Below, piece after piece: positions 1-10,758 of a DNA stretch of 64,000 nucleotides. The position numbers and the translations under genes were made by a program. This stretch comes from Bradyrhizobium sp. AZCC 1610. GTDB lineage: Bacteria; Pseudomonadota; Alphaproteobacteria; Rhizobiales; Xanthobacteraceae. The stretch lies in assembly GCF_036924515.1 (NCBI RefSeq), contig NZ_JAZHRR010000001.1, forward strand, positions 7,287,001 through 7,351,000. Reading direction: 5' to 3'. A model generated the notes under the pieces. The model had not been told where the DNA came from. It ran no database searches and saw only the letters and a program-made list of their open reading frames with translations. Each line of letters opens with the position of its first letter. Position 1 is the stretch's first letter.

Positions 1-263
1 AGGATTGAGCCTACGGTTTGCGGCTGCATCAGCGACGGCGTGCCGCCGCCGAGAAAGATCGACGTGACGGTGCGTCCCGGCGCGCGCGCCGCTGTGGTTT
101 CGATCTCGCGCGCAAACGCACGGGCAAATCTTTCTTCGTCGATCGGCGCGTGGCGGACGTGGCTGTTGAAGTCGCAATACGGGCATTTCGACAGGCAGAA
201 CGGCCAGTGCACGTAGACACCGAAGGCGGTTCGCTTCGGGTAGTGGCGTTCGGCGCTAGCCAA
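1..263 (-). CDS. hemW: HemW-like radical SAM protein, N-terminal part (runs off window)
   Basis: Only the first ~87 residues are inside the window. They carry the radical SAM cysteine cluster in the form CPFC-like [13 protein letters not shown] (CxxxCxxC that binds 4Fe-4S/SAM) and then IFLGGGTPS, the glycine motif typical of HemW/coproporphyrinogen dehydrogenase-like proteins. HemW is a cytoplasmic heme chaperone once annotated as oxygen-independent coproporphyrinogen III oxidase. The frame opens with a TTG codon at 261-263 that overlaps the stop of rdgB, so the two genes appear translationally coupled; a non-ATG start is inferred because no ATG lies between that point and the cysteine motif. 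Confidence 0.85.
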   Translation of the reverse strand, partial: MASAERHYPKRTAFGVYVHWPFCLSKCPYCDFNSHVRHAPIDEERFARAFAREIETTAARAPGRTVTSIFLGGGTPSLMQPQTVGSI

Positions 264-885
264 GGCAGATCTCCGCCAGTTTGACGAAGGCACGCGCCCG
301 GTGCGACAGGCCGAGGCCGAGCGGCGGCAGGCCGTGTTTCTCGATCGAGGTCATCTCGCCAAACGTCCGCGTGTGCCCGTCGGGCAGGAACGCCGGATCA
401 TAGCCGAATCCGGCGGTGCCGCGCGGCGGCCAGACCAGAGTTCCATCGGTGCGGGCCTCGACCTCCTCGATATGGCCGTCCGGCCAGGCAACGCACAGCG
501 CGGACACGAAATGCGCCTTTCGCTTGTCGGGCGTGGTGGCGCCACGTTCCTGCAGCAGGCGCTCGATTCGCGTCATTGCCGCCATGAAATCCTTGCCCTC
601 GCCGGCCCAACGCGCCGAGTAGATGCCGGGGGCGCCGTCCAGCGCATCGACCACGAGGCCGGAATCGTCGGCAAAGGCCGGCAGTTGCGCGGCTTTCGCC
701 GCCGCGATTGCCTTGATTGCGGCATTGGCGCGAAACGTCTCGCCGCCTTCCTCGGGCTCGCCGAGGCCCAGGTCGCCCGCGGAAACGGCCTCGACGCCAT
801 GCGGCGCCAGCAATTCCCGCATCTCGGCGAGCTTGCCGGGATTGTGGGTCGCGATCACGAGGGCGCCGGTGATTCGACGGTGCAT
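256..885 (-). CDS. rdgB: dITP/XTP pyrophosphatase RdgB (HAM1 family)
   Basis: This 209-residue protein hydrolyses non-canonical purine nucleotides (ITP, dITP, XTP) to monophosphates and keeps them out of DNA and RNA. The N-terminal [11 protein letters not shown] motif (substrate phosphate loop) and the [15 protein letters not shown] / YSARWAG block (metal and base recognition) are diagnostic, and the length is standard. The SHRARA motif near the C-terminus is also conserved. It lies between rph and hemW on the same strand, 11 bases after the rph stop, in an order common to many Rhizobiales, so rph-rdgB-hemW is probably one operon. Confidence 0.96.
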   Translation of the reverse strand: MHRRITGALVIATHNPGKLAEMRELLAPHGVEAVSAGDLGLGEPEEGGETFRANAAIKAIAAAKAAQLPAFADDSGLVVDALDGAPGIYSARWAGEGKDFMAAMTRIERLLQERGATTPDKRKAHFVSALCVAWPDGHIEEVEARTDGTLVWPPRGTAGFGYDPAFLPDGHTRTFGEMTSIEKHGLPPLGLGLSHRARAFVKLAEICLG

Positions 886-896
886 GTGCGATCAGA

Positions 897-1610
897 CTAC
901 GCGACGGCCAGCTTCTGCAAGTCCACCAGACGCGCGACACCCTTGCGCGCCAGTTCCATCAGCGCCAGGAACTCGTCCTGCGAGAACGGCGTCTTCTCGG
1001 CGGTGCCCTGCACCTCGATGATGCGGCCGTCGCCGGTCATGACGAAATTGGCGTCAGTTTCGGCCTCGGAATCCTCGGCATAATCGAGGTCGAGCACCGG
1101 CGTGCCGTTGTAGATGCCGCAGGAGATCGCCGCGACATTGTCGCGCAGCACGTTGGCCTTCAGCATGTTGCGGTTTTTCATCCACGAGATGCAGTCGGCA
1201 AGGGCCACCCAGGCGCCCGTGATCGAGGCGGTGCGAGTGCCGCCATCGGCCTGGATCACGTCGCAGTCGACCGTGATCTGGCGCTCGCCGAGCGCTTCGA
1301 GGTCGACTGCTGCCCGCAAGGAACGACCGATCAGCCGCTGAATCTCGACCGTGCGGCCGCCCTGCTTGCCGGCGGCGGCCTCGCGGCGGGTGCGCTCCAG
1401 CGTGGCGCGCGGCAGCATGCCGTATTCGGCGGTGACCCAGCCGCGGCCCTGGCCCTTCAGCCATGGCGGCAGCCGTTCTTCCAGCGTGGCCGTGACCAGC
1501 ACATGGGTGTCGCCGAACTTCACCATGCAAGAACCTTCGGCGTATTTGACGACGCCGCGTTCCAGCGACACGGGGCGCAGCTGATCGGGCGCACGGCGGC
1601 TTGGCCGCAT
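897..1610 (-). CDS. rph: Ribonuclease PH
   Basis: RNase PH is the phosphorolytic 3'-5' exoribonuclease that trims tRNA precursors and degrades structured RNA. The 237 residues show [19 protein letters not shown] at the start, the [21 protein letters not shown] phosphate/RNA-binding helix and the catalytic acidic segment [20 protein letters not shown]. An upstream in-frame extension is open to 1721, but the family always begins at MRPS and an AGGA sequence sits about 7 bases before that ATG. It is divergent from hrcA, with 158 bases between the two starts. Confidence 0.96.
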   Translation of the reverse strand: MRPSRRAPDQLRPVSLERGVVKYAEGSCMVKFGDTHVLVTATLEERLPPWLKGQGRGWVTAEYGMLPRATLERTRREAAAGKQGGRTVEIQRLIGRSLRAAVDLEALGERQITVDCDVIQADGGTRTASITGAWVALADCISWMKNRNMLKANVLRDNVAAISCGIYNGTPVLDLDYAEDSEAETDANFVMTGDGRIIEVQGTAEKTPFSQDEFLALMELARKGVARLVDLQKLAVA

Positions 1611-1768
1611 GGGAAATCCTTTCGAAGATCGAGCGAAAATGCGTTTGCGGTGCTTGTAGGTGGGGGCGTGCGCAGCGGCAAGGGCCTTTGGCCCTGTTTG
1701 GAGGAAAGGGACGCTTGTCATTGGCCCGCCGGAGCGACAAATTAGGGGCTGTCCAAGGAGTTAAGCCC

Positions 1769-2857
1769 GTGGCCCACCACGATCCGATTGGCCTGATCGC
1801 GCCGCACGCCGGGCTCGCCCAGCTCAACGAGCGCTCGCGCGACATTTTTCGTCAAATTGTCGAGAGCTATCTCGCCACCGGCGACCCCGTCGGCTCGCGC
1901 AACATTTCGCGCCTGATCGCGGTGCCGCTGTCGCCGGCCTCCGTCCGCAACGTGATGTCGGACCTCGAAGCGCTCGGCCTGATCTATGCGCCGCATACCT
2001 CGGCAGGGCGGTTGCCGACCGAGCTTGGCCTGCGCTTCTTCGTCGACGCCTTGATGCAGGTCGGCGACCTCACCGAACCGGAACGGGAATCGATCCAGAG
2101 CCAGCTCGCATCCGTCGGGCGCGCGCAATCAGTCGAGGCGGCGCTCGGCGAAGCGCTGACGCGGCTGTCCGGCCTGACCCGGGCCGCCGCCGTGGTGCTG
2201 ACCGCCAAATCGAATTCGCGGCTGAAGCACATCGAATTCGTGCGGCTGGAGCCGGAGCGCGCGCTGGTGGTGCTGGTCGGCGAAGACGGCCAGGTCGAAA
2301 ACCGCGTGCTGGCGCTGCCGCCCGGCGTGCCCTCGTCGGCGCTGACCGAAGCGACCAACTTCCTCAATTCGCGGATTCGCGGGCGGACGCTTGCGGAAGC
2401 GCGCCTTGAGCTCGAAACCGCGCTGACGCAGAGCCGCGCCGAACTCGATCAATTGACGCAGAAGGTGATCGCGGCCGGCATCGCAAGCTGGTCCGGCGGC
2501 GACAACGACGACCGGCAATTGATCGTGCGCGGCCATGCCAATTTGCTGGAAGACCTGCACGCGCTGGAGGATCTCGAACGCGTCAAGTCGCTGTTCGACG
2601 ATCTCGAGACCAAGCGCGGCGTGATCGATCTGTTGGGCCGGGCCGAGCGCGCCGAAGGTGTCAGGATTTTCATCGGATCGGAGAACAAGCTGTTTTCGCT
2701 GTCCGGTTCCTCCACCATCATCGCCCCCTATGGCGATGCCGCGGGCCGCATCGTCGGCGTTCTCGGCGTGATCGGGCCGACGCGGCTGAACTATGCAAGG
2801 GTGATTCCGACGGTGGATTACGCCGCCCGGATCGTCAGCCGGATGCTGCGTGGCTAA
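1769..2857 (+). CDS. hrcA: Heat-inducible transcription repressor HrcA
   Basis: HrcA represses groESL-type operons by binding CIRCE elements and is titrated by GroEL. This 362-residue protein has the N-terminal winged-helix region with [24 protein letters not shown] and the GAF-like C-terminal domain with the usual [11 protein letters not shown] ending. The GTG at 1769 is chosen because AAGGAG lies 8 bases upstream and the reading frame further upstream has no HrcA similarity. I found no CIRCE-like inverted repeat upstream of hrcA or dnaK here, so its targets are probably the groESL loci elsewhere. grpE follows after 178 bases that contain a dispersed palindromic repeat. Confidence 0.95.
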   Translation: MAHHDPIGLIAPHAGLAQLNERSRDIFRQIVESYLATGDPVGSRNISRLIAVPLSPASVRNVMSDLEALGLIYAPHTSAGRLPTELGLRFFVDALMQVGDLTEPERESIQSQLASVGRAQSVEAALGEALTRLSGLTRAAAVVLTAKSNSRLKHIEFVRLEPERALVVLVGEDGQVENRVLALPPGVPSSALTEATNFLNSRIRGRTLAEARLELETALTQSRAELDQLTQKVIAAGIASWSGGDNDDRQLIVRGHANLLEDLHALEDLERVKSLFDDLETKRGVIDLLGRAERAEGVRIFIGSENKLFSLSGSSTIIAPYGDAAGRIVGVLGVIGPTRLNYARVIPTVDYAARIVSRMLRG

Positions 2858-2892
2858 TCTGCCCGAATAGGACCTCAATCCCGGACTTTTTT

Positions 2893-2950
2893 GGTTTGAC
2901 GCATTTTCTTCACGCGAACCGGTGCCCACTTCGCTCGAAAACGCTATGGA
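2893..2950. repeat. Dispersed palindromic repeat, copy 1
   Basis: This ~55-bp element between hrcA and grpE has arms TTTTCTTCACGCGAACCGGT and CCCACTTCGCTCGAAAACGC-like halves. A near-identical copy lies inverted at 23990-24047 (a few mismatches), and a diverged relative lies at 11363-11411. The arrangement, with a central ACCGGT and facing arms ending in AAAACGC/GCGTTTT, matches intergenic repeats familiar from Bradyrhizobium genomes. No role in expression is shown. Confidence 0.8.
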
Positions 2951-3035
2951 AAGCTTGATTTTCGACCCCCAAAGCACGATATCCCGCTCAGCAAATCCCC
3001 ATCGAACCAGATACGTTTTTTGAGAAGGCAGCCTT

Positions 3036-3641
3036 ATGACCGATCCGAACCGGCCGAGTGATGATGCGGTGAAACCGGCCCAGACCGGCGAGCCCGTGGT
3101 CTCAAAACCCTACATCATGCCCGACGATCCCGAGGAAGGATCGAATGAGGCACTGACCAAGGAACTGGCCGAGACGCGCGACAAGATGCTGCGCACGCTG
3201 GCGGAAATGGAGAACCTGCGCCAGCGCACCAGGCGCGAGGTTGCCGATTCCAAGATGTACGGCATCACGGGCTTCGCGCGCGACATTCTCGATATCGCCG
3301 ACAATCTGCAGCGCGCGCTCGACGCGATTCCGGCCGAGGCCAGGGAGACCGCCGACCCTGGCATCAAGGCCTTCATCGAGGGCGTGGAACTGACCGAGCG
3401 CTCGCTGCTCAACACGCTGGAGAAGAACGGCGTCAGGAAGTTCGATCCATCGGGCGAGAAGTTCGATCCCAACTTCCAGCAGGCGATGTACGAAGTGCCC
3501 GACCCATCCGTTCCGTCCGGGACGGTGGTTCAGGTCGTGCAGGCCGGCTTCATGATCGGCGAGCGCGTGCTGCGCCCGGCGCTGGTCGCCGTCTCCAAGG
3601 GCGGCGCCAAGGCCGCGCCGGCCGCCGACGTCACGAACTGA
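3036..3641 (+). CDS. grpE: Nucleotide exchange factor GrpE
   Basis: GrpE releases ADP from DnaK and drives the chaperone cycle. The 201-residue protein has an acidic, probably disordered N-terminus, a long coiled-coil helix (about residues 40-90, with the [15 protein letters not shown] motif) and a C-terminal beta domain with the family signature from [12 protein letters not shown] to [19 protein letters not shown]. It sits downstream of hrcA on the same strand, the usual alphaproteobacterial hrcA-grpE order, while dnaK lies 3.7 kb away beyond unrelated genes. Confidence 0.96.
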   Translation: MTDPNRPSDDAVKPAQTGEPVVSKPYIMPDDPEEGSNEALTKELAETRDKMLRTLAEMENLRQRTRREVADSKMYGITGFARDILDIADNLQRALDAIPAEARETADPGIKAFIEGVELTERSLLNTLEKNGVRKFDPSGEKFDPNFQQAMYEVPDPSVPSGTVVQVVQAGFMIGERVLRPALVAVSKGGAKAAPAADVTN

Positions 3642-3659
3642 GCCGGACTCGAAAACGCT

Positions 3660-4085
3660 CTACGGCTTCTCGTCCGCCTTCGGCCGGTACGTGCCAAAAC
3701 TCCAGAGATTGCCTTCTGGATCCCGGCAGGCGAAGTCGCGGCTGCCATAATCCGTGTCGTGCAGTTCCATCTCGATCTTTGCGCCTGATGCCTTGACCCT
3801 GGCATGCAGCGCGTCGGGATCGTCGACGGCGACGTAGAGCGCGTCGGTGCGGCGGCCGCCGATATCGCCGACGAGTTTGCCGTATTCGTCGTCGCGGGAC
3901 TGGCCCAGCATCAGAAGCGAGGCGCCGTAGGCAAGTTCGGCATGCTGCACCGTGTCGCCGTTGCGGTAGACGACGCGCTCGGTGAAGCCGACCACGTCCT
4001 TCAGCCAGCCGATCATGGCCTCGGTATCCCGGCAGCGCATCGTCGGATAGATGCGCGGCGCTTCGATTTCGCTTTGGTTGGTCAC
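3660..4085 (-). CDS. VOC-family (glyoxalase/bleomycin-resistance fold) protein
   Basis: A 141-residue single-domain protein of the vicinal oxygen chelate fold, of the PhnB/YycE-like subgroup: IYPTMRCRDTEAMIGWLKDVVGF at the start and SRDFACRDPEGNLWSFGTYRP at the end are typical. The substrate is unknown; relatives are dioxygenases, glyoxalases or binding proteins. The GTG at 4083-4085 is taken as start because GGAGGT precedes it by 5 bases; the upstream extension has no family similarity. It follows the AraC regulator gene on the same strand after 69 bases, so the two are probably co-transcribed. Confidence 0.85.
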   Translation of the reverse strand: MTNQSEIEAPRIYPTMRCRDTEAMIGWLKDVVGFTERVVYRNGDTVQHAELAYGASLLMLGQSRDDEYGKLVGDIGGRRTDALYVAVDDPDALHARVKASGAKIEMELHDTDYGSRDFACRDPEGNLWSFGTYRPKADEKP

Positions 4086-4154
4086 GGAAAACCTCCTTGC
4101 TGATGGCTCCCGCGCCAATATGCCCAAGCGCGGCAGCGCCGGCTTGAAGATTTG

Positions 4155-5006
4155 TTACCGGGCCAGTTCGTCCAGCGGGCGCATCAGGCGGCTGTCGGTC
4201 AGGGCCAGCCGTTGGGCCCACGACGTTGGCGTTTCGCCGGCAAGGGTTGAAAATTCGCGGGCGAGATGCGCCTGATCGGCATAACCGCTCTCGGCCGCAA
4301 TCCCGGCCCAGCCGTGCGCCTCTCCTGCATGTGCGAGCCGACAGGCTCGATGGAAACGCATGATGCGGGCAACCGGCTTCGGTGCGAGACCGAGTTCGGA
4401 TCGAAAACGGTACACCAGGTGCTTGCGGCTCCAGCCTATCTCTTTCGCGAGCGCGGTGATCCGCGTGCCGCCCGCCGTGCGCGCCAATCGTCGATAGGCG
4501 AATTCGATCTCCGGGGACGGCAGGTGGTTGGCGCGATCAGCAACAAAATCCTCGACCAGGTCGAAACGGTTTTGCCAAAGGGGCGTCGCGCCAAGCCGTT
4601 CGCGCAGTTGCCGGCCTTCACGGCCCAGCACGTCTGACATGTCGACCATACGCGCGGCGAGATCGACGACGGCGTTGCCAAAGAATCGGTAGGCGCCGAG
4701 CGGCGTGAAATCCACCTGCACGCATTCGGCGCCGCCGTCGGACTCGATCAGGACCGGGCCGGCGTAAAGCCCGGCGGCGAAGCTCGGCTGCCGGTCGGCG
4801 GCATCAGGCTCGCGCCCGAGCGCGATCAGGAACGGCGTGCCGAAGCTGATGATCAGGGGTATCACCAGCGATGCGGTCTCGCGCTGGGAAAACCGGCCAC
4901 GCGCCGTTTCACGGTAACCGGTCATTCCGGAGATGAGACCAGCCATGCGCTGTGAAGGCGGACGACGCGCCAACTCAAACGCGACCGGTGCCGTCACATC
5001 GGACAT
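4155..5006 (-). CDS. AraC-family transcriptional regulator
   Basis: A 283-residue regulator with an N-terminal effector/cupin-like region (about 1-150) and a C-terminal pair of helix-turn-helix motifs: RITALAKEIGWSRKHLVYRF and AGIAAESGYADQAHLAREF followed by GETPTSWA. This C-terminal pattern is that of AraC/XylS proteins of the FTR1/GlxA-like kind. The downstream VOC gene is the obvious neighbour it may control. The effector cannot be read from sequence. Confidence 0.9.
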   Translation of the reverse strand: MSDVTAPVAFELARRPPSQRMAGLISGMTGYRETARGRFSQRETASLVIPLIISFGTPFLIALGREPDAADRQPSFAAGLYAGPVLIESDGGAECVQVDFTPLGAYRFFGNAVVDLAARMVDMSDVLGREGRQLRERLGATPLWQNRFDLVEDFVADRANHLPSPEIEFAYRRLARTAGGTRITALAKEIGWSRKHLVYRFRSELGLAPKPVARIMRFHRACRLAHAGEAHGWAGIAAESGYADQAHLAREFSTLAGETPTSWAQRLALTDSRLMRPLDELAR

Positions 5007-5033
5007 CCCTGACCTCCGCGAGAGGGTACGGCG

Positions 5034-5747
5034 TTAAGCCGCGATATCGCTCGACTGGATGCGCTTGACGCCGGCCTTGGTCATGTCGGCCCAGGCTTTT
5101 GCGAGCGAGCCCTGGGTGTCGATGCCGCGGCAGGCGTCCTCGATCACATAGGTTTCGAAGCCGGCCTTGCGCGCGTCGAGCGCTGACCATGCCACGCAGA
5201 AGTCGGTGGCGAGGCCGGCGAGGAACACCCGCTTCACCTTGCGCGCCTTCAGGTAGGCGGCGAGCCCCGTCGTGGTCTTGCCGTCGGCCTCGGTGAAGGC
5301 CGAATAGCTGTCGACGTTCTTGTTGAAACCCTTGCGGATGACGAGCCCGGCATGCGGGATCGCGAGGTCCTTCGATAGCGACGCGCCCTCGGTCCCCTGC
5401 ACGCAGTGGTCGGGCCACAGCACCTGCTTGCCGTAGGAGAGATCGACGGTTTCGAACGGCTTCTTGCCGGAATGAGTGGAGGCGAACGAGACATGGCCCG
5501 CGGTGTGCCAGTCCTGCGTCATCACCACATTGGCAAAGCCCTTGGCGAGGCGGTTGATGACGGGCACGACTTGGTCGCCGTCTTTGACGGCGAGACTGCC
5601 GCCGGGCAGGAAACAGTTCTGGACGTCGATGACAAGCAGCGCAGATGCGTCGTCCGGCTTGACCGGTGCGGCGCGCAGCGCACCTGGGACCATGGCCGCT
5701 ATCGACGTCGCGCCTAGACCTTTCAGAGCCCGCCTGCGAGTAACCAC
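5034..5747 (-). CDS. pncA: Tat-exported nicotinamidase/isochorismatase-family hydrolase
   Basis: The 237-residue protein is closest to PncA, which converts nicotinamide to nicotinic acid in NAD salvage. Asp41 (VIDVQNCF), Lys139 (IRKGFN) and Cys184 (ATDFCV) form the catalytic triad, and Asp79, His81 and His85 (TQDWHTAGH) the metal site. Unusually, it starts with a twin-arginine signal (VTRRRALKGLGATSIAAM...ALRAAP), predicting folded export to the periplasm, whereas classical PncA is cytoplasmic. The GTG start at 5745-5747 has GGGGAG 7 bases upstream. The catalytic assignment is firm; the symbol rests on family similarity. Confidence 0.85.
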   Translation of the reverse strand: MVTRRRALKGLGATSIAAMVPGALRAAPVKPDDASALLVIDVQNCFLPGGSLAVKDGDQVVPVINRLAKGFANVVMTQDWHTAGHVSFASTHSGKKPFETVDLSYGKQVLWPDHCVQGTEGASLSKDLAIPHAGLVIRKGFNKNVDSYSAFTEADGKTTTGLAAYLKARKVKRVFLAGLATDFCVAWSALDARKAGFETYVIEDACRGIDTQGSLAKAWADMTKAGVKRIQSSDIAA

Positions 5748-5847
5748 GGTGCATCTCCCCGGTTATGAACCCGACGAGGACAAAAGCTAGTTCCATTCGT
5801 GTACGAACGAAAGCCCGAAATTTTGGCGGGCTTTGCGAATTTGCCGA

Positions 5848-6798
5848 TCAGGTCCGCGGCGCAATTCCGTCGCGCACGGCGCGGAAGCGGGGAAACGCCT
5901 TGGCCCAGTCGGTTCGCGGCGAAGAGCCGATGATGCGCATCGAGGTCTGGGAGCCGAACCGCAGCCATTGCACGATGGTGACAGGGGTATTGTCCTTGCC
6001 GCTGGTGGCGTCGATCCGGGTCTCGTAGCCGGGCTGACCGTCGATGCGGACCGGCTCCGACATCGTGATCCTGCCGTCGCGCACACCGGGAATGGTGGTC
6101 GCGATCTGCTGGGCAAAGCGGCCGCGATCGTCGGGCGAGGCTGCCGTCGAGCCGATCAGGCCGATGATCATGAAAGGCGCGATTTCAAAACCTTTCTTTT
6201 CGTCGCTGTCGGAAAGAATGAGGGCCGCGCCCGGCGCCAGCGTTCGGATGTTCTTGAAGCTCGAGAGCTCGCTCATCTTGAACGGCATCAACCCGAGTTG
6301 CTCCTCGAGTGGCACCTCGGTACGGATCACGGCGGAGGCAAACATCTGGCGCACGGCGTCGTCGGTGTAGATCTTGGAAGCGTTCTCGGGCACCTGCACG
6401 GCGACATAGCCGGAGAAGGTGGGGCCGGGCAGGATCATCGAATAGCGGCGTACATTGGCGGCGCCGTCCTTGGCATTTTCGACGGTGTAGTAGGCGAGCC
6501 CCGCTGCGGTCTCGATGCTCTCCGGCTTGATGCCGCCGGTGCCGCCCGGGTTGGCCTTGAAGGCATTGGCGACCTCGCCATAGGCCTCGGCGGGCAGGTC
6601 GGTGACCAGCACCTTGACGCCGCGGTCCTCGGTCTCGAACCCTATGAATGTTCTGGCCTTGTTGAGGCCGACCAGCGGCGTCATGCCGACCCTGGCGCCC
6701 GGCGGGAAGACCGGGTCGGCGGCGAACGCGGAAGAGAATACGGTAGAATTGGCGGCAACGATCAGGGCAACCGCAGCAAAGTATCGAAGTGGCTTCAT
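5848..6798 (-). CDS. Conserved hypothetical exported protein
   Basis: A 316-residue protein with a clear Sec signal peptide (MKPLRYFAAVALIVAAN...SSAFAAD, cleavage near residue 27). The rest is a soluble beta-rich sequence with no motif I can tie to an enzyme; the middle contains a short hydrophobic stretch (FEIAPFMIIGLIGST). It looks like the periplasmic hypothetical proteins frequent in Bradyrhizobium. The gene stands alone between pncA and the dnaK leader, divergent from dnaK. Confidence 0.8.
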   Translation of the reverse strand: MKPLRYFAAVALIVAANSTVFSSAFAADPVFPPGARVGMTPLVGLNKARTFIGFETEDRGVKVLVTDLPAEAYGEVANAFKANPGGTGGIKPESIETAAGLAYYTVENAKDGAANVRRYSMILPGPTFSGYVAVQVPENASKIYTDDAVRQMFASAVIRTEVPLEEQLGLMPFKMSELSSFKNIRTLAPGAALILSDSDEKKGFEIAPFMIIGLIGSTAASPDDRGRFAQQIATTIPGVRDGRITMSEPVRIDGQPGYETRIDATSGKDNTPVTIVQWLRFGSQTSMRIIGSSPRTDWAKAFPRFRAVRDGIAPRT

Positions 6799-7005
6799 GG
6801 AGGGTCTACCGGGTTTACATATGGGGCCGTTCAGTCGTCCGACGATGCAGCTAGCAATCTTCTAGTGGAATCTTGGAGCCTCGGGGCACGACGGGGGTCG
6901 TTCCAGTCGGCCCGCTTTTAGCGGTTTTGATGTCCCTGCAACAGGGCAGGGCAGGCGTCCGTTCCACCGTTACGTTCCGATATGTCGACTTTTTTGCGGG
7001 ATTTT

Positions 7006-7027
7006 GCCCGGTATCCGGGCTCTTTTT
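7006..7027 (+). terminator. Isolated intrinsic terminator-like hairpin upstream of dnaK
   Basis: GCCCGG-TAT-CCGGGC followed directly by TCTTTTT. The stem is short (6 bp) but all G/C and the T-run is on the plus strand, although no coding gene ends upstream on that strand. It could end a small RNA or block read-through into dnaK. Confidence 0.45.
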
Positions 7028-7249
7028 GAGGCGCTCTCAGCGGCCAAATACCGCTCCCCTTTCCGCGGCGGCCGAGCCGCCTCGATGGAGAGGATGCCGC
7101 ATTGCTGCGCAGCGCTCTGGCGGTGCGCGCGCGGAGCGGCCTTCGATCAGCGGCCTTGCCGATTTCTTAACGCCACTCCAGGCACTGATGCGCCCCTGAC
7201 ACAATCTTTCAAACGTCAGCCTTTTCAGGCCCTAAGCTTGCGTTCGGTC

Positions 7250-7280
7250 CTTGCGGGCCCGACCCCCCCTCCTATATGAG
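7250..7280 (+). promoter_or_regulatory. Sigma-32 (RpoH) heat-shock promoter of dnaK
   Basis: CTTG at 7250-7253, a 17-base spacer, then CCTATATGAG at 7271-7280. This fits the alphaproteobacterial RpoH form CTTG(AC)-N17-CYTATNTNNG at every fixed position of the -10 element. The predicted transcript starts near 7288, giving a leader of about 95 bases before the dnaK ATG. RpoH-dependent heat induction of dnaKJ is inferred from this match. Confidence 0.8.
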
Positions 7281-7382
7281 GCTCACCGTCGCAATATCGC
7301 GAGTATTTGATCGTTGGGGGTTCGGTTAGGTGCGCCGTCCAGGGCCCAGCCAACCTGCCGCAACAAGAAGGATATGAGGACC

Positions 7383-9284
<1,902 letters not shown>

Positions 9285-9298
9285 GCGGGCTTTCGATC

Positions 9299-9358
9299 AT
9301 GACCCTCATCCAAAAGAGCGCGCGGCTGGCGTTCGATGGGTGGGGGTCATTTTTCTTT
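9299..9358 (+). terminator. Terminator-like hairpin between dnaK and dnaJ
   Basis: ATGACCC (9299-9305) pairs with GGGTCAT (9344-9350), extended by imperfect pairs, and is followed by TTTTCTTT. The long loop makes it a moderate terminator. It could make dnaJ expression lower than dnaK by partial read-through. Confidence 0.55.
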
Positions 9359-9417
9359 AAGCTGAAGGCGGCATCTTTGAGTGTGCCTTCGGCGTGAAGT
9401 TCGGGCGGGTCTGACTG

Positions 9418-10548
9418 ATGTCCACCAAGCGCTGCTATTACGAAACCCTGGAAGTCGATCGGAACGCGGACGAGTCGAAGCTCAAGGCGGCGTTCCGCAA
9501 GCTCGCGATGAAATGGCATCCGGACAAGAATCCGGGCGACGCCACCAGCGAAGTGAAGTTCAAGGAAATCAACGAAGCCTACGAAGTCCTCAAGGACGGC
9601 GACAAGCGCGCCGCCTATGACCGCTATGGCCATGCCGCGTTCGAGCAGGGCATGGGCGGCGGCGGCCCCGGTTTCGGCGCCGGCTTCGCCTCGTCATTCT
9701 CCGATATTTTCGAAGACCTGTTCGGGATGGCCGGGCAGCGGCGCAGCGGTGGACGCGAGCGCGGCGCCGACCTGCGCTACAACATGGAAATCACGCTGGA
9801 GGAAGCCTACCTCGGCAAGACCGCGCAGATCGAGATTCCGGTCTCGGTCACCTGCGAGTCCTGCTCGGGCACCGGCGCCAAGGCCGGCACCAAGCCGAAG
9901 ACCTGCTCGATGTGCGGCGGCGCCGGCCGGGTCCGCCAGGCCCAGGGCTTCTTCACGCTGGAGCGGACCTGCCCGGGCTGTCAGGGCCGCGGCCAGATGA
10001 TCGAGGATGCCTGCCCGAATTGCTCTGGCTCGGGACGCGTGACGCGCGACCGCACGCTGTCGGTCAACATCCCCCAGGGCGTCGAGGACGGCACACGCAT
10101 TCGTCTAGCCGGCGAAGGCGAGGCCGGCGTCCGCGGCGGGCCGCCCGGCGATCTCTATATTTTCCTGTCGCTGGCCACCCACGAATTCTTCCAGCGCGAC
10201 GGCGCCGATCTGCATTGCCGGGTTCCGATCTCGATGGTCGCAGCCGCGCTCGGCGGCGAATTCGAGGTCCCGACCATCGACAAGGGCAAGACCAAGGTGA
10301 AAGTGCCGGCGGGTACGCAGTCCGGCCGCCGTTTCCGCATTGCATCAAAGGGCATGCCGGTGCTCCGCTCGCGCCAGACCGGCGACATGTATGTCCAGGT
10401 CATGGTCGAAACGCCGCAGAATCTGACCAAGAAGCAGCAGGAACTGCTGGCCGAGTTCGAAAAACTGTCCTCCGGCGCCACCCAGCCGGAAGCGCAGGGC
10501 TTCTTCACCAAGGTCAAGGACTTCTTCGGCACCCGCGCGGGCTCCTGA
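9418..10548 (+). CDS. dnaJ: Chaperone protein DnaJ (Hsp40)
   Basis: A type I DnaJ of 376 residues: J domain with the HPD motif at residues 34-36, Gly/Phe-rich linker (about 75-100), four CxxCxGxG zinc repeats ([32 protein letters not shown]) and the C-terminal substrate-binding domains. It stimulates DnaK ATPase and delivers clients. It lies 133 bases after dnaK on the same strand with the terminator-like hairpin between them. Confidence 0.98.
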   Translation: MSTKRCYYETLEVDRNADESKLKAAFRKLAMKWHPDKNPGDATSEVKFKEINEAYEVLKDGDKRAAYDRYGHAAFEQGMGGGGPGFGAGFASSFSDIFEDLFGMAGQRRSGGRERGADLRYNMEITLEEAYLGKTAQIEIPVSVTCESCSGTGAKAGTKPKTCSMCGGAGRVRQAQGFFTLERTCPGCQGRGQMIEDACPNCSGSGRVTRDRTLSVNIPQGVEDGTRIRLAGEGEAGVRGGPPGDLYIFLSLATHEFFQRDGADLHCRVPISMVAAALGGEFEVPTIDKGKTKVKVPAGTQSGRRFRIASKGMPVLRSRQTGDMYVQVMVETPQNLTKKQQELLAEFEKLSSGATQPEAQGFFTKVKDFFGTRAGS

Positions 10549-10758
10549 CCCGCGCGAACGCGAGCTGGGCGAAGCGCAGTTCTCGCCTCGCAGTCATGAT
10601 TCATTCAGCTTGCACAGGGTCTTATCGTCGGACCGCGGGCACTTTGGCACGCCTGACGCGTTACCGTTTGGCTTGACCGCATCCCCGTCGATCTATACGT
10701 GTTTATGACCGTTTTCTGACATCCCCTGCCTTCTTGCGGGGCCCCGCCTGGTAGCGAC

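Larger units (their letters stand above)
6799..7382. other. 584-base intergenic region upstream of dnaK
   Basis: No convincing gene lies here. It holds an isolated intrinsic-terminator-like hairpin at 7006-7027 (plus strand), a sigma-32 type promoter at 7250-7280 and the dnaK leader with AAGGA at 7368-7372. The two short open frames over 6873-7279 have poor codon character and no recognisable product. Confidence 0.7.

Noticed and set aside
1611..1768. CIRCE element for HrcA autoregulation
   Set aside because: No TTAGCACTC/GAGTGCTAA-type inverted repeat is present here or before dnaK.
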